From Peptoniphilus lacrimalis DSM 7455 (GTDB taxonomy: Bacteria; Bacillota; Clostridia; Tissierellales; Peptoniphilaceae), in the NCBI RefSeq assembly GCF_000378725.1, contig NZ_KB900375.1, positions 1-64,000 of the forward strand: a stretch of DNA of 64,000 nt. The letters run 5' to 3'. A model generated the notes under the pieces. That model did no database searches, was not told the DNA's origin, and saw nothing but the letters and a program-made list of their open reading frames with translations. Made by a program: the position numbers and the translations under genes. Shown piece by piece: positions 15,814 through 28,161 of the stretch (position 1 is the stretch's first letter; the number at the start of each line of letters is the position of its first letter).

Positions 15814-18800
15814 ATGGCAAGATACAATTTCAAGGAAGTAGCAGAGATATTAAACGCCACAAGAAAAGAGATAGCTAATCCAAGTTATTACACGGATTTT
15901 CTAAAAACCTTGGGCAATAACTATAAATATACTTACGCCCATCAACTAAGTATTTACTCTATAAGTCCCAATGCTACTGCTTGTGCAGAGTACGACTATT
16001 GGAAAAGCATTGGAAGAAGTGTAAAAAGAGGAGAAAAGGGCATCCCAATTCTAGACTTTGAAACAGGCAAGGTAAAATACCTTTTCGATGTACTACAGAC
16101 GGTAAACTATCAAAACCATATTGCCGAAGTTAAGGTATGGGAATATAAAAGGAAAGACCACCTAAAAGCCTTAGATTATCTAATAGACAATACGGTTGGA
16201 CTTAATAGCCTAAACTATTTATCGGAAGAGGAAAAAGTTTCTGCTCTAGCGGAAACTTATGTTAAAGGAAGCTATTATCAGATTTTAGATAGTCTATCAG
16301 AAGAAAGCTTGACCTATTACTCAAAAGTAAATCTAATAAATTTTTTAACAGAGTCTGTAAGAGTGGCAACGAGTGCCAGGATGGGCATAGGCTATATCCC
16401 TAATATGGAGAATCTAGAACTAATAGGCAGCTTATCCAATAAGGAAGATATGGACATCCTTTTAGGAAGCATTTCCCAAACCAACAAAAGTCTGCTTATA
16501 GATATAGGCAGAGCCATTACAAGAGAAGAATTTATTAAAAGAAACTTACAAAATGAAAATAGAGAGCAGACAAAAGGGGCTAAGGAGCGTTATAATACTA
16601 TTACTCAAAATGAAACGAACTCAAATAAGGTTAAAAATATAGGAGGTAGTGAAGATGTCAGAGATGATAACAATATTAGGCAAGGAATATCAGAAACAAG
16701 GAGAGGAATACATTCCGATATTGAAAGAGACCCCATTCGAGAAAGAGGAAGGGACCTACCGACTGGAGATGGTAGACCAACACGAGATGATGATTCCCAA
16801 TATCCAAATGCCGATAAAGCTAGACCTAGGGAAGTTGAACAGCTTTGGCAGGGCAAGACTGAAATTTCTCAAGGAACACAAGGAGAACAGCTATCAGATT
16901 ATGATGATGGAAGAAAGACTCATGGACCATCTGATGGATATAGAGAATCAAGTGGAAGAATTTCTGAGACAGGAAGAAGGAAAAATTATGGAAAGCTGGG
17001 GACTGACCTTAGAAATGAAGAGTCAGGATCTGGAGAAATATCTGAAACTGAAAAAGAACATGGATATGGAACTACAGGAGATAGCGATGAAGGAAATCGT
17101 CCTAGTATAGAAGATGAACGACAAAAAAGGGAAGCTCAGGCTTCCTTTTTTAGTGAGAAAAATTCAGCAAGTCAAATTCGATTTACCAGTCCCATAAGTC
17201 AAGAAGAGATTGACCAATTTCTTATCTATGGAGGAAACATTGAAGGAGGCAGACTTCCTGTAATCGCTGAGTTTTCCAAGGGAAAGGATATTCAAAGTCA
17301 AATAGAATTTCTAAAGGAGAATTATCAAGGAGGAAATGGTCTTATCATAGATGGCAGAGAGCTTGCAGCCTACTTTACAGATAGAGGAACGGACCTTTCG
17401 GAAGGAGAAGAAGTTGGAGACCCTCCCGATAAAATTCTTTCTTGGCAAGAGATGGCGACAAGGATAAATGAACTCTTAGACAGGGGACATTTTGCGACTA
17501 ACGTAGAAATAGACGAAAGCCAATCTTATGAAAGAAACCGTCTATCAGAAGCCGTTCTGTATATGTATAGGGATATAGCTGAAGATTATGAGGGCCAATA
17601 CTTCACTTCTCTTTCAGCTTTGGTTACTAGAAGTTTTCCAGATAGTATGGAAGCTCTAAGTAAAGAATTAGAGGATAAGGATTTTAGGAATACACTTGTC
17701 CGAGAATATGAAGACTTTTTAAGTGCTTATAAGCAAAACCCACAAATCCTAAAATTTCACTATCATAAGACGGAAGACTTATTAGAAAAACTTAAGGACC
17801 TTGATATTACAAGAAAAGAGTATGTAAGTCAATTAAGAGATATTCAAAATCCTAATGTCTTTATCACTCAAGATGAAATTGATGATGTTTTAAGGGGAGG
17901 AAGTGGTTTCGTCCAAGGCAGGGAAAGAATATATAACTATTTTATAGAAGACCACAGTCTAAAGGAAAAGACCGACTTTCTAAAGTCTGAATATGGGATA
18001 GGAGGCAGTTCTCCCGGGATTTCAGGAGATAGAAATAGTAGCCAATGGCATGATGGAAAAGGCATTAAATTAGAAAAAGAATTAGCTCCCCCTATCAATC
18101 TTAATTGGAACGAAGTTGCAAAAAGGATTACTAATTTAATAGAAAAAGACCAATATCTAGAAGCGAAAAAAGAAATTGGTATAGAAAGTCAAAACCAAGA
18201 ACGAGAAGTAGAGACAAAGGTTAAAAGTGAAGAAGATCTACCTGCTACAGACGACCGTTTATATATTGAACAGGGCTTTGATGGAAGTAAGACCTACTAT
18301 GTAAATGGAATATCCCTAGCCTATATTGAAGAAAACGGACGACTGGTTTTCTATGATGATCAAATAGACAACGAGTTTAAGGAAGAGTTAATAAGAATCG
18401 CTCACGAGATTCAACAGGCCTATCCTTTAGATTATATAGAGGACGGCATCGTCTTAGAAGGAATAAATGATACCTTCTATATCAAAGATAGAGAAACGAT
18501 AAATGGTATCGAATACTATCTTCTAGAAAGTCAAAGGGAATACGAGGATGTTCCTAATCTTATTGTCAATAAGGCAAGGGAAATTATAGATGATGATATT
18601 ATAAATGGTTTTGATGAATTTAGAGAATTTCTTGAAGATAAAGGCCTCGAGCAAGGGGAAGAAACCCATATAGACACTATAGCCGTAAAGGTAGGTCAAT
18701 ATTACGGACTTGTAGATAGGGAAGAGCTTAAAGATATTGGGCTTACCGCTGATGGCAGAAGGGTCTATCCAGAGGACAATCTTAAAGGCCAAGTTTACCC

Positions 18801-21800
18801 ACTATATAAGGGAGAGACTTTTGAAGATAGCCAAAAGATTGATGCCCTATTTGATTGTCTTGCCGTAGAAATGAAAGATACAAATCTTATGGACTTAAAT
18901 GATCTTTTTTATATTGAAAACCAAGGTCTAAGGGAAATAGAGACGGATACAGTAACAAAAGAAATAGATGGGATAGATTTTTATATCTCATCATTTGGCC
19001 AGCAGTTTCCAGACTATTCCAATGATATTTATGTTTCCAATAAAAACCTTGAAATAAACGGAGCCTATCAGTCTCTTGCCTATATTAATAAGGACAATGA
19101 AGTAAACTATAGATTCGAGCTTACAGGGGATATTAAAGAAGCTATTGAAGGCATAAGGGATAAAAAAGAAATTATCTCAAGGCTTATTCAAAAAGAGATA
19201 GACGATCATCAGGTCTATTCCTTTGACCCACAAGGAGAAATCTTTACTTTAGACCATGTGGATGTGGAAGAAAACTTACTCAATCCACCGAAAAGTCTTC
19301 CCCAAGAAGAACAAAAGGGAGCTTATACAGAAGATCTTGCCCTAGATATGAAAGAATTGAAGTTAAAGCAGGTCCTTAAATGGAAGGACTATATTATTTC
19401 TGAAAACACAGCTATTTCTTATGACTCCTACAAGGAGATCCTTGATAATCTGCCTTATTTATTAGATGATGATCACAGGCAAGTCCTTCTTCAAGGCTAC
19501 TTAAATGAACAAGTAGAAAAGGCTAAAGAAATGGAAGAAGATCTAGAGCCTATTTATAAGTTAGGCATGGAAGTTAGCTATGACGGCAAAGAATACACCA
19601 TTACAGATATTAAAAAATATGAAGACTACAATACGATGACCTTAAAAGATAATGAAGAATATCTTGGTGGTTTTATTAAAAATAATGTTATTTTGCCATA
19701 TGGCAGAGAAAAAGATTTAAAGCTTAAAATCTTAAAAGAGCCAGAAAAGGAAATAAGTCAGTTAGATTTTAAGGACTTAATCGGACCTGGTGGGCAAGAA
19801 GTTCAAGCAAAAAGCTTTGATTCTGCGGAACGAATAAAAAGCGTGGAGAAAGAGGAAACTAGGGAAGAAAAGCTAGATAAAAATCGAGATTCTAAAAGCA
19901 TTGAAGAAGTAACCGATAAAGAAAACTACAAAATCCTTACCAGTAAAGATGAAATCTCTTTATCACCGTCAAAAAGGTTAGAAAACAACATCAAAGCCAT
20001 AGGCTTATTAAAGACGCTGGAAAAAGAAGATCGAATACCCAGTGATGAAGAAAAAGATATCTTAGCAAGCTATATAGGTTGGGGTGGCTTGGCAGATGTC
20101 TTTGACGAAGAAAAAGAAGGACAATGGCTAGAGGCAAGGAATTTCTTAAAGGAAAATCTCACAGAAAAAGAATACGAAGATGCCAGAGCTTCCACCCTTA
20201 CCGCTTTTTATACACCAAATTTTGTTATAGAAAGTATTTATTCCACCCTATCCAAGATGGGCTTTAAAGAAGGAAATATATTAGAGCCCTCCCTGGGCAC
20301 AGGTAGATTTATAGGTAATCTTCCAGAAAGTATGGAAAAATCAAAAATCTATGGCACAGAGTTAGACCCCATCTCAGGAAATATTGCCAAGATTCTATAT
20401 CCAAAAGCTAATATAAAAATTAAGGGATTTGAAGAAACTAATTATTCCAACAACCTATTTGATATAGCAGTAGGTAATGTTCCCTTTGGTGAATATAAGA
20501 TAAATGATCGTGATTACGAGAAAAATAACTTTCTCATCCACGATTATTTTTTTGCCAAAACTTTAGATAAGGTAAGAGATGGAGGCATCATAGCTTTTAT
20601 TACTTCTTCAGGCACCATGGATAAAAAGAATGAAGATGTAAGAAGATATATCTCAGAAAGGGCGGAATTTCTAGGGGCTATAAGACTTCCCAACACCACC
20701 TTTAAAGGAGAAGCAGGAACAGAGGTTACTTCAGACATTATCTTTTTGAAGAAAAGGGATAGGTTCTTAAAGATAGACGAAGACTGGCAGAGTTTAGAAA
20801 CAGATAACCAAGGCCTTACCTATAACAAGTATTTTGTAGAACACCCTGAAATGATTATGGGAAAAATGGAGGAAGTATCGGGACCTTTTGGCAAGACACT
20901 AACCTGTATTGATACAGAAGACAACTTAAAAGAAAAGCTAAAAGAAGCCATTTTAAACATTGAAGGGACCTATGAGGAAATGGAAAGGGAAGAAGTATTC
21001 CAAGAGGCACAAACCCTACCGGCAGATGATAGGGTCAAGAATTTTTCCTATACCCTAATTGATGACAAGGTATATTTTAGAGAACAATCCTTGATGTTTG
21101 AAAAGACCTTAAGTGAAAAAGATAAGGGCAAAGTCAAGGCCTATCTTGCTGTAAATGATGCCTTAAGGGAAGTCATTGATCGTCAAAAATATAATTTTAC
21201 CAAGGAAGAAATAAGAGATTCTCAGGACAAGTTAAACTTCATATATGATGACTTTAACAATAAATATGGTAGGTTAAATAACAAAGAAAATGCCAGACTC
21301 TTTAGAGAAGATAGCAACTACTCTCTCATATCTTCCATTGAAAACCTAGACAAAGAAGGTAATTTTATCGGCAAATCCGATATTTTTACTAAAAGGACGA
21401 TAAAAAAGCAACAAGTTATTGACCATGTGGATAATAGTCAAGATGCTCTAATCCTATCTGTAAGCAATATAGGAAATATCAACTTCCCTTATATGCAAGA
21501 TTTGACAGGTAAAGATCGAAAGACCCTTATAAATGATTTAAGAGGAGAAATCTTTTTAAACCTTGACAGCTACAATCCAAAAGACCTAGATCCCTTTAAA
21601 ACCGCCTTAGAAGAAGATGACTTTGCTAGAGCCTATGTAACGGCAGATGAATATTTGAGTGGCAATATTAGAAAAAAGATAGACATCTTAAATTTCTATA
21701 TAGAAAATATCGAAAAAGAACTCACTCAAGAAGAAAGAAATAAGGTTGCCATAAGTTCGGACTACACCATTTACAGCCCAGAGGAAAAAGAAAGTTTAAG

Positions 21801-24800
21801 AGAGGAACTAAATCAACTCAACTATCAAAAAGATAAGCTACAAGAAGTCATGCCTAAGGCCTTGGAAGCGGGGGAAATTTCTGTTCGTTTAGGGGCTACT
21901 TGGATAGAGCCGGAAGTCTATGAAGAGTTTATGTTTCATCTTTTAAAGACACCAGGTTACGAAAGATATAATATCCACTTGAGATATACAGAAGTAACGG
22001 GAGAATGGAGAGTTGAGGGTAAAAGTTCGGATAAATCCAACGATCTTGCCAATCTAACCTACGGAACAAGTAGGGCTAATGCCTATCGACTGATAGAAGA
22101 TACATTAAATCTAAAAGAGACAAAGATCTATGACCGCTTTGAAGAAGATGGGAAAAAGGTATCTGTTCTAAACAAGGAAGAAACCATGCTTGCCGGACAG
22201 AAGCAGGAAATTATAAAGGAAGAATTTAAGAACTGGATTTTTGAAGAACCTAATAGGCGTAATCGATTGGTTAATAAATACAATGAACTTTTTAATTCCA
22301 CAAGACTTAGGGAATACGATGGAAGCAACTTAATCATGGAGGGAATGAATCCTGAAATTGAGTTAAGAGTTCATCAGAAGAATGCTATTGCCAGAAGTCT
22401 TTACGGAGGTAATACACTACTAGCCCACGAAGTGGGAGCAGGAAAGACCTTTGAAATGATAGGTATTGCCATGGAAGGAAAAAGACTAGGGATTCATAAT
22501 AAGTCTCTATTCGTAGTTCCCAACCATATTACAGAGCAGTTTGGCAGGGAGTTTATGCAACTTTACCCAACGGCAAATATCCTTGTAGCTACTCAGGAAG
22601 ATTTTCAACCAGCTAAGAGAAAGAGATTTTGTGCTCGTATAGCGACTGGCGGTTATGACGCCATCATCATTGGCCATTCCCAATTTGAGAAAATTCCCAT
22701 GTCTAAGGAAAGACAGGAATATGAAATCCAAAGTCAAATTGATGAAATATTGGACTATATAGAAGAATATAAAAGGGATCGAGACCAAAGATTTACCGTT
22801 AAGCAATTAGAAAAGACCAAGAAAAAATTAGAAACCCGACTTAAGAAATTAAATGATGACTACAAAAAAGATAGTGTAGTTACCTTTGAAGAATTAGGTG
22901 TTGATAAGCTCTTTGTAGATGAAGCCCATGCTTATAAAAATCTCTATTTATTTTCAAAAATGCAAAATGTAGCGGGCATATCCAATACCGATGCTAAGAA
23001 GTCTTCAGATATGTTGATGAAATGTCGCTATATGGATGAAATCACCGACAATAAGGGGATTGTCTTTGCTACAGGAACGCCAGTTAGTAATAGTATGGCC
23101 GAACTCTATACCATGCAAAGATATTTGCAATATGACAGGCTCAAAGAAATGGGCTTAAATCATTTCGACTCTTGGGCATCCACCTTTGGAGAAACTATAA
23201 CCGCCATAGAACTTGCTCCTGAGGGCAACGGCTACCGAGCAAAAACTCGTTTCGCCAAGTTCTACAACCTTCCAGAACTTATGAATACGGTAAAGGAATT
23301 TGCAGATATTAAGACTTCAGATGTTTTAAATTTACCAGTACCAAAAGCCCACTATGAAACCATTAAGACGGAGCCAAGCCAAGAACAAAAGCTTATATTG
23401 GAAAGCCTTTCTGAAAGGGCTGACAAGGTAAGAAACAAGCAGGTGGATTCAACTGTTGACAATATGTTAAAAATAACGGGAGATGGGAAAAAACTAGCCT
23501 TAGACCAAAGGCTTATGAATCCATTACTACCAGACGATGAACATTCAAAAGTAAATACCTGTGTGAAAAACACATTTAGCATCTGGGATAAATATAAGGA
23601 TCAAAGATCAACTCAGCTTATCTTTTGCGATATGTCCACACCAAGGTCTGATGAGTTTAATGTTTATGATGATATTAAGAAAAAGCTAATGGATATGGGT
23701 GTACCTGAAAGAGAGATAGAATATATACACTCTGCAAAAAACAACAAAGAAAAGGACACTATTTTTGACAAGGTAAGAAAGGGAGAAATAAGAGTCCTTC
23801 TTGGCTCAACTCAAAAAATGGGTTCAGGAACCAATGCCCAAAACAAGCTTATCGCCATTCATGACCTTGATATACCATGGAGACCCGCTGATTTACAGCA
23901 AAGAGCGGGAAGAATAGTAAGGCAGGGCAATGAAAATAAAGAAGTGCATATCTTTCGTTATGTTACAGAAAATACTTTTGATGCCTATCTATTCCAAACT
24001 CTAGAAAATAAACAAAAATATATTTCTCAAATCATGACCAGTAAAACCCCTGTTAGAGTGGCAGAAGATGTAGATGAGGCAACCCTAAATTACGCTGAAA
24101 TCAAAGCTCTTGCTACAGGCAATCCTCTAATTAGGGAAAAGATGGATTTAGATAATGAAGTATCTAAGTTAAAGATTTTGGAATCCAATTTTAAAACCAA
24201 TAGATACAAGCTTGAAGATAAGGTCTATAAAGACTATCCCAAGGAGATAGAAAAACTAAAAATTCAAATAGAACATATTAACAAGGACATCTCAAACACA
24301 GAGAAATTAAATGAAGATGAAAATAAGTTTACTTCTATTATGGTAGATGGGGTCAAAGAAAGTGACAAGAAACGAGCTGGGGAGTTACTTTTACAGAAAA
24401 TAAAATCTCTAAAAGTGGGAGAAGACAAGGAAGAAAAGTTAGCGGATTATCGAAACTTTGAGATCTATGGTAGGTATAATTCCTTCTTTAATTCCTATAC
24501 AGCGATTGTTAAAGGACAAGGAAAGTATTATGGAGAATTTGGTACGGATACCCTGGGAAATATAACCAGACTAGACAATATCTTGGATAAGCTTCCTGAA
24601 AGACTGGAGGACACAAAGACCAAGCTAGATACTGTTGAAAAGCAACTTGAAACGGCGAAACTTGAAATCCAGAAAGACTTTCCACAAAAAGATTTGCTCA
24701 TGGAGAAAAACCTTAGACTCTTGGAAGTTAATAAATTATTAGACCTAGGTCAAAGGGAGGCAGAGGTACAGGCAGATCCTTTGCTTGATGAAATAAAGGG

Positions 24801-25395
24801 AGAAATAATAAACTTTCTTAACAGAGAATATCAAGAGGAAAACACAGTAGAAGATTTTGATAGGCTCTTTCCTGACATAGAAAATATTGGCCTAGCCTAT
24901 ACGACTACACCAGATGAAAATCATGAAATACAAACAACCCTTGACCTTAAAAACTACAAACTAAATCAATATGTAGACAACACATTAATTTACAGCCAAG
25001 CCTTTACTTTTGACCCAGAAGATGCAAGCAGCAATAAGGAATTAGCCCAAATAGCTGCCTATATTAGCCTATGGGACTTTCAAGAACTTGTTTATGTCGA
25101 TGAAGAAAATCTAAAAAGTGCATTAGGTCTTGAAATAGATGATGAAGGTAACTTTTATGATCCTCTTTCTAAGGATATGGACTTAGACGGTGTTGTAGAT
25201 AGAAACGATGCGGACTTTCGAGATAACACAGTTCTAGAAATTGGAGACTTGAATGAAAAAGATAGGAATAAGAACTCAATAATAGAAAAAATTAATGAGT
25301 ATAAAGAACGAATTGAGCACGGAGACAATAAGAAAGAAAAATCACAAAATTTAGAATCCCAACTCAGAGAGGAGGGCGTTCGTGGAGCCTTGTAA
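15814..25395 (+). CDS. giant ArdC-like / methyltransferase / SNF2 helicase protein
   Basis: This 3193-residue cytoplasmic protein is typical of Tn1549/CTn-like ICEs and thought to protect or process transferred DNA (DarB-like). Order: an ArdC-like N-terminal domain (residues 1-120); a polar Arg/Asp/Gly linker (about 279-432) overlapping another gene; and a duplicated module (about 460-570 and 683-790) opening ISQEEIDQF and ITQDEIDDV. Next come YodL/DUF-type domains. The adenine-methyltransferase-like domain has [13 protein letters not shown] near 1490, and GNVPFG near 1552 in place of NPPF. The SNF2 helicase has [11 protein letters not shown] near 2201, DEAHAYKN near 2369 and RAGRIVRQG near 2696. 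The C-terminus carries an Asp-rich DPLxKDMDxDGVxDR motif at 3116. A ribosome site AAAGGAG precedes the ATG. Confidence 0.92.
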   Translation: MARYNFKEVAEILNATRKEIANPSYYTDFLKTLGNNYKYTYAHQLSIYSISPNATACAEYDYWKSIGRSVKRGEKGIPILDFETGKVKYLFDVLQTVNYQNHIAEVKVWEYKRKDHLKALDYLIDNTVGLNSLNYLSEEEKVSALAETYVKGSYYQILDSLSEESLTYYSKVNLINFLTESVRVATSARMGIGYIPNMENLELIGSLSNKEDMDILLGSISQTNKSLLIDIGRAITREEFIKRNLQNENREQTKGAKERYNTITQNETNSNKVKNIGGSEDVRDDNNIRQGISETRRGIHSDIERDPIRERGRDLPTGDGRPTRDDDSQYPNADKARPREVEQLWQGKTEISQGTQGEQLSDYDDGRKTHGPSDGYRESSGRISETGRRKNYGKLGTDLRNEESGSGEISETEKEHGYGTTGDSDEGNRPSIEDERQKREAQASFFSEKNSASQIRFTSPISQEEIDQFLIYGGNIEGGRLPVIAEFSKGKDIQSQIEFLKENYQGGNGLIIDGRELAAYFTDRGTDLSEGEEVGDPPDKILSWQEMATRINELLDRGHFATNVEIDESQSYERNRLSEAVLYMYRDIAEDYEGQYFTSLSALVTRSFPDSMEALSKELEDKDFRNTLVREYEDFLSAYKQNPQILKFHYHKTEDLLEKLKDLDITRKEYVSQLRDIQNPNVFITQDEIDDVLRGGSGFVQGRERIYNYFIEDHSLKEKTDFLKSEYGIGGSSPGISGDRNSSQWHDGKGIKLEKELAPPINLNWNEVAKRITNLIEKDQYLEAKKEIGIESQNQEREVETKVKSEEDLPATDDRLYIEQGFDGSKTYYVNGISLAYIEENGRLVFYDDQIDNEFKEELIRIAHEIQQAYPLDYIEDGIVLEGINDTFYIKDRETINGIEYYLLESQREYEDVPNLIVNKAREIIDDDIINGFDEFREFLEDKGLEQGEETHIDTIAVKVGQYYGLVDREELKDIGLTADGRRVYPEDNLKGQVYPLYKGETFEDSQKIDALFDCLAVEMKDTNLMDLNDLFYIENQGLREIETDTVTKEIDGIDFYISSFGQQFPDYSNDIYVSNKNLEINGAYQSLAYINKDNEVNYRFELTGDIKEAIEGIRDKKEIISRLIQKEIDDHQVYSFDPQGEIFTLDHVDVEENLLNPPKSLPQEEQKGAYTEDLALDMKELKLKQVLKWKDYIISENTAISYDSYKEILDNLPYLLDDDHRQVLLQGYLNEQVEKAKEMEEDLEPIYKLGMEVSYDGKEYTITDIKKYEDYNTMTLKDNEEYLGGFIKNNVILPYGREKDLKLKILKEPEKEISQLDFKDLIGPGGQEVQAKSFDSAERIKSVEKEETREEKLDKNRDSKSIEEVTDKENYKILTSKDEISLSPSKRLENNIKAIGLLKTLEKEDRIPSDEEKDILASYIGWGGLADVFDEEKEGQWLEARNFLKENLTEKEYEDARASTLTAFYTPNFVIESIYSTLSKMGFKEGNILEPSLGTGRFIGNLPESMEKSKIYGTELDPISGNIAKILYPKANIKIKGFEETNYSNNLFDIAVGNVPFGEYKINDRDYEKNNFLIHDYFFAKTLDKVRDGGIIAFITSSGTMDKKNEDVRRYISERAEFLGAIRLPNTTFKGEAGTEVTSDIIFLKKRDRFLKIDEDWQSLETDNQGLTYNKYFVEHPEMIMGKMEEVSGPFGKTLTCIDTEDNLKEKLKEAILNIEGTYEEMEREEVFQEAQTLPADDRVKNFSYTLIDDKVYFREQSLMFEKTLSEKDKGKVKAYLAVNDALREVIDRQKYNFTKEEIRDSQDKLNFIYDDFNNKYGRLNNKENARLFREDSNYSLISSIENLDKEGNFIGKSDIFTKRTIKKQQVIDHVDNSQDALILSVSNIGNINFPYMQDLTGKDRKTLINDLRGEIFLNLDSYNPKDLDPFKTALEEDDFARAYVTADEYLSGNIRKKIDILNFYIENIEKELTQEERNKVAISSDYTIYSPEEKESLREELNQLNYQKDKLQEVMPKALEAGEISVRLGATWIEPEVYEEFMFHLLKTPGYERYNIHLRYTEVTGEWRVEGKSSDKSNDLANLTYGTSRANAYRLIEDTLNLKETKIYDRFEEDGKKVSVLNKEETMLAGQKQEIIKEEFKNWIFEEPNRRNRLVNKYNELFNSTRLREYDGSNLIMEGMNPEIELRVHQKNAIARSLYGGNTLLAHEVGAGKTFEMIGIAMEGKRLGIHNKSLFVVPNHITEQFGREFMQLYPTANILVATQEDFQPAKRKRFCARIATGGYDAIIIGHSQFEKIPMSKERQEYEIQSQIDEILDYIEEYKRDRDQRFTVKQLEKTKKKLETRLKKLNDDYKKDSVVTFEELGVDKLFVDEAHAYKNLYLFSKMQNVAGISNTDAKKSSDMLMKCRYMDEITDNKGIVFATGTPVSNSMAELYTMQRYLQYDRLKEMGLNHFDSWASTFGETITAIELAPEGNGYRAKTRFAKFYNLPELMNTVKEFADIKTSDVLNLPVPKAHYETIKTEPSQEQKLILESLSERADKVRNKQVDSTVDNMLKITGDGKKLALDQRLMNPLLPDDEHSKVNTCVKNTFSIWDKYKDQRSTQLIFCDMSTPRSDEFNVYDDIKKKLMDMGVPEREIEYIHSAKNNKEKDTIFDKVRKGEIRVLLGSTQKMGSGTNAQNKLIAIHDLDIPWRPADLQQRAGRIVRQGNENKEVHIFRYVTENTFDAYLFQTLENKQKYISQIMTSKTPVRVAEDVDEATLNYAEIKALATGNPLIREKMDLDNEVSKLKILESNFKTNRYKLEDKVYKDYPKEIEKLKIQIEHINKDISNTEKLNEDENKFTSIMVDGVKESDKKRAGELLLQKIKSLKVGEDKEEKLADYRNFEIYGRYNSFFNSYTAIVKGQGKYYGEFGTDTLGNITRLDNILDKLPERLEDTKTKLDTVEKQLETAKLEIQKDFPQKDLLMEKNLRLLEVNKLLDLGQREAEVQADPLLDEIKGEIINFLNREYQEENTVEDFDRLFPDIENIGLAYTTTPDENHEIQTTLDLKNYKLNQYVDNTLIYSQAFTFDPEDASSNKELAQIAAYISLWDFQELVYVDEENLKSALGLEIDDEGNFYDPLSKDMDLDGVVDRNDADFRDNTVLEIGDLNEKDRNKNSIIEKINEYKERIEHGDNKKEKSQNLESQLREEGVRGAL
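16655..17110 (+). CDS. tnpV: TnpV-like protein overprinted within the giant helicase gene
   Basis: This 151-residue reading frame lies wholly inside the helicase gene, shifted by one base. It has its own ribosome site, AGGAGG at 16641-16646, eight bases before ATG 16655; GTG 16649 is an alternative. The protein looks real: [19 protein letters not shown], then [20 protein letters not shown] and a helical tail match the pattern of transposon TnpV proteins (IGKYGRMRRRYLKEHR...). The host frame over the same bases encodes a low-complexity Arg/Asp/Gly/Glu linker, as expected if this frame is the one under selection. TnpV function is unknown. Expression is inferred from the ribosome site. Confidence 0.68.
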   Translation: MSEMITILGKEYQKQGEEYIPILKETPFEKEEGTYRLEMVDQHEMMIPNIQMPIKLDLGKLNSFGRARLKFLKEHKENSYQIMMMEERLMDHLMDIENQVEEFLRQEEGKIMESWGLTLEMKSQDLEKYLKLKKNMDMELQEIAMKEIVLV

Positions 25396-25639
25396 AGTAA
25401 ATGTAGGCATTAATAAAGGAGAAAAAGAATTTCTAAAATTCAAACAAGAAATTAAAAAATTAGATAGGGGCAATGAGAAGGTTTTTAAAGATATGGACCT
25501 TAAGCTAGTAATAGCTAAGGTCCTAAATGAAGAGAGTTTTAAAATAATACAGGATATTTGGATTGAATTAGAAAATAAAAACCTTATTCATGAAATTTGC
25601 AAGGATATAGAAATAAGGATTAATGAAATCAACCAGTAA
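25382..25639 (+). CDS. small hypothetical ICE protein
   Basis: This 85-residue, charged, helical protein begins at GTG 25382, with a ribosome site (GAGGAGGGCG) just before. It overlaps the end of the helicase gene by 14 bases, so it is likely translated by coupling. It has no membrane segment or recognisable motif; sequence features are [17 protein letters not shown] and a run of Ile/Glu/Lys at the C-terminus. Context between the helicase and the SSB-like protein suggests a DNA-processing accessory, but function is unknown. Confidence 0.65.
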   Translation: MEPCKVNVGINKGEKEFLKFKQEIKKLDRGNEKVFKDMDLKLVIAKVLNEESFKIIQDIWIELENKNLIHEICKDIEIRINEINQ

Positions 25640-25662
25640 AGAAATCAAAAGAGGAGGAAATA

Positions 25663-26583
25663 ATGAACTTACAGAAAGGCGATACGATAAGGACCAGTTT
25701 ATCTGATAACACTATTGTTTTAGATATTGAAGACAATCGAGCCACACTATTTACAGGCAATCAGTTTGTAGTGGTAGGAGGTATAGACTTTAATGAAAAG
25801 AAAGGTATCTTTGAATGGCAGGGAGGAAGATATGCCGATTCAATAGATAAAGTACCCTTAGCTAAGATTGACGACTTTAGAAAAATGAAAGACTTGCTTT
25901 CTGATTTAATGGACAATAACTATGAGAACTTTGTAAAGGCCATGGTTTCAATTGAAAGCGGGATTGAAAACAAAGAAGCCCTACAAAACGCTTATGACAA
26001 CTATATGAACGATGACATTATGGGATTAATTGACGATAATTTTGCAAAATATCTTGACGATTATTCATTGGAAAGCGAGCAAAGTCAAGAGATAGAAAAA
26101 GAAGAAAGGGTTAGTAGTCCTATAAACAAAGAGGATAATAAAGTTTCAAAGGAGAAAGAGAATATGCCAGAGGGTAAAAAAGAAAAAGAAAACCTAAGTA
26201 TTACAGGGAATTTGACAGCTGATCCCAAAATTTCAGAACATACTAGTAAAGATGGGAGGGACTTTAAAGTGGCCTCCTTTTCTATAGCCAGTAATGACAA
26301 AGATGGAAATGTAAAATTTACTAACTGCTATGCCTATGATGATAAAATTAGTCAAGTGGAAAATATGAAAAAGGGCGATTTTGTACACCTATTTGGCAAG
26401 GATAAAGTCAATATAGGAAAAGGTGGAAAAGAGTATACAAGCCTAAATATTTATTCTGCTAAGCTATTAAAAACAAAAAAACGAGCTAAAGATTCAATTG
26501 TTAGCGAGTTAAAGGGATTCAAACAAAGGGTAAATAAGCAAGGGCGAAGTAAGGAAAGTAATAAAAAGAGTATGGAAATATAG
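25663..26583 (+). CDS. SSB-like OB-fold protein with N-terminal element domain
   Basis: This encodes 306 residues. The N-terminal region (1-150) begins with a small beta-rich module (GDTIRTSLSDNTIVLDIED, then FEWQGGRYADS) also seen in ICE-encoded proteins of the DUF4316/YodL group. A Glu/Lys linker follows. The C-terminal domain (about 176-275) is an OB fold with single-stranded-DNA-binding features (LSITGNLTADPKISEHTS, FTNCYAYDDKISQV, GDFVHLFGKD). It likely coats the transferred strand or supports replication next to TopB and the helicase. A clear ribosome site (GAGGAGG) precedes it, and a terminator ends the operon 13 bases after the stop. Confidence 0.78.
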   Translation: MNLQKGDTIRTSLSDNTIVLDIEDNRATLFTGNQFVVVGGIDFNEKKGIFEWQGGRYADSIDKVPLAKIDDFRKMKDLLSDLMDNNYENFVKAMVSIESGIENKEALQNAYDNYMNDDIMGLIDDNFAKYLDDYSLESEQSQEIEKEERVSSPINKEDNKVSKEKENMPEGKKEKENLSITGNLTADPKISEHTSKDGRDFKVASFSIASNDKDGNVKFTNCYAYDDKISQVENMKKGDFVHLFGKDKVNIGKGGKEYTSLNIYSAKLLKTKKRAKDSIVSELKGFKQRVNKQGRSKESNKKSMEI

Positions 26584-26595
26584 AGTAAGGGTAAG

Positions 26596-26625
26596 GGTAG
26601 ACTGCGGTCTACCTCTTATTTTTTT
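26596..26625 (+). terminator. terminator ending the conjugation/DNA-processing block
   Basis: GGTAGAC (26596-26602), a four-base loop, GTCTACC (26607-26613), then a T-rich tract to 26625. It sits directly after the SSB-like gene and marks the border between element core and cargo. Confidence 0.8.
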
Positions 26626-27368
26626 GAGGAAATGTAAATAAGAGAAAATATGCACAAAAGTTAGCAGATTTTAAACGAATTATCAGATATAGTTAATTAA
26701 TAAAAGAGATTTCAAAATATATCTAAGGAATTAAAAAACATAATCTATCAAGTAAATTGAATTTGGAAAGTAGTAGTTCTCTATTAGGGAATATATCTAT
26801 TAAAATAAATATAAGGAATAGAAGAACCTTGATTCAAATTAAAAATATAAATGACTTTATTTTTGAATTTTTCAAAATATACACTTCATCAAATGGAGTA
26901 TCAATGTACAGTTTTTTTAATTTCCGAAATAACTAATGAGAAATTGATAGTTACAAAAATAAGATGTATTTAAACAAATCTATATAAAGATAAAGATATA
27001 TAAAGCAATGAGGAGTTACTAATCTGATGAATAATAAATAAGCGTACATGAGAATTTATTGGGAAAGATTTGCTTTATATTAAGACATTATATAGCAATA
27101 TGTTAGTTTATTAGAAAATACAGATTTTTTATCTTTGAAAGTTTTCCAAATTAGTATAAGAATATTTCAAAAAGTCTATGTGGCACTACGAGAATTAAGA
27201 TTCAACTTAGAGTACGTTTTGTTATGCTCCTAGGTTATAAAATTATAAAAATAAGAAACCTATCTATGGAGGTGATATGATTGTTGATTAAAAGCTTAAT
27301 AGCTGGTTTTTAGATATGAGTAATAAAAAAGTTTGCTTGAGTAAAGCATAGCAGAAAGGGTGATAATT
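26626..27368. other. gene-poor border between ICE core and cargo 1
   Basis: This 740-base, very AT-rich stretch has no convincing gene. It contains one copy of a 24-bp direct repeat (26649-26672). A start-less frame of about 60 codons (about 26745-26936) contains SSLLGNISIKINIRNRR and FIFEFFKIYTSSNG and looks like decayed coding sequence, but I cannot assign it. The last 40 bases hold the ribosome site of the next gene. Confidence 0.5.
26649..26672 (+). repeat. 24-bp direct repeat, copy 1
   Basis: This starts tatgcacaaaagttagcag and ends in agatttt or similar. It is identical over 24 bases to 35110-35133. The two copies flank the secreted proteins and the LanM/two-component genes. Confidence 0.75.
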
Positions 27369-28118
27369 ATGAAGCAAATAAATAAGCTTTTATTTTCTTT
27401 GTTATTAATTGCATTTTTAATAACACCTATAGCTTCTTATGCTATTAGTAACGATATTGTAGGTAGCGCACAACCTAGAAAAGAGTTAGGCTTATATGTA
27501 AATGGACATTTAGTTAAAAATGATTCTGAAAAGAAATACTTTATAAAACAAGATAGAACATTTATACAGCTTAGAGGTTTGAGTGAAGAACTAGGATATA
27601 AAGTTGATTATAATGAAAAAACAAAAGATATAAAAATAAGTTCAAATGAAAATAAAAAAGTTGTTTTACTCAATGTGAATAGCGACACTGTCCAATCTGG
27701 AGAAATGGATATAAAAATGGATGTTAAACCGATCCTGATAAAGGATCGCACTTATATTCCAATAAGATTCTGTGTAGAAGCTTTAGGAGAAAAAATAGAA
27801 TGGGAGAATGAATCGAACTCTGTTTTTGTAGGAGAAAGATTAAATGCTAATGAGATAAAAGAACTAATAGCAGCCCTTAAGAAAGCTTATCCACAAGAGA
27901 TGAAAAGCGAGATGAATGACTATATAATTCTTAAAACACATGAGGATAAGGACTATGTATATAAAGACGTGGATGTAGAAATGATAAATAAGGATGGCAA
28001 AGAGGTTACTGCATATCAGTTAGCTATAGGATTATCAAAAAATGATATGAAAACTATAAAAGTTTTTGAAAGAAATTTTTTCACAACGGGAGATAAATTA
28101 ACAATTCTAGGAGAATAG
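27369..28118 (+). CDS. secreted stalk-domain (copper-amine-oxidase-N-like) protein
   Basis: The start is set at ATG 27369, eight bases after AAAGGG; an in-frame GTG at 27360 is less likely. The 249-residue protein has a signal peptide (KLLFSLLLIAFLITPIASYA). It then carries a stalk domain with the paired motifs DRTFIQLRGLSEELGY and DRTYIPIRFCVEALG, about residues 55-155. The C-terminal 90 residues (DYVYKDVDVEM...FFTTGDKLTIL) resemble a segment in the next gene's product. It is likely anchored at or released to the cell surface. The partner and role are unknown; tandem position with an amidase-domain protein suggests a wall-related pair. Confidence 0.72.
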   Translation: MKQINKLLFSLLLIAFLITPIASYAISNDIVGSAQPRKELGLYVNGHLVKNDSEKKYFIKQDRTFIQLRGLSEELGYKVDYNEKTKDIKISSNENKKVVLLNVNSDTVQSGEMDIKMDVKPILIKDRTYIPIRFCVEALGEKIEWENESNSVFVGERLNANEIKELIAALKKAYPQEMKSEMNDYIILKTHEDKDYVYKDVDVEMINKDGKEVTAYQLAIGLSKNDMKTIKVFERNFFTTGDKLTILGE

Positions 28119-28161
28119 AAATTGCTTATATTCACGACTTGATAATAAGGAGGTAAAATAT

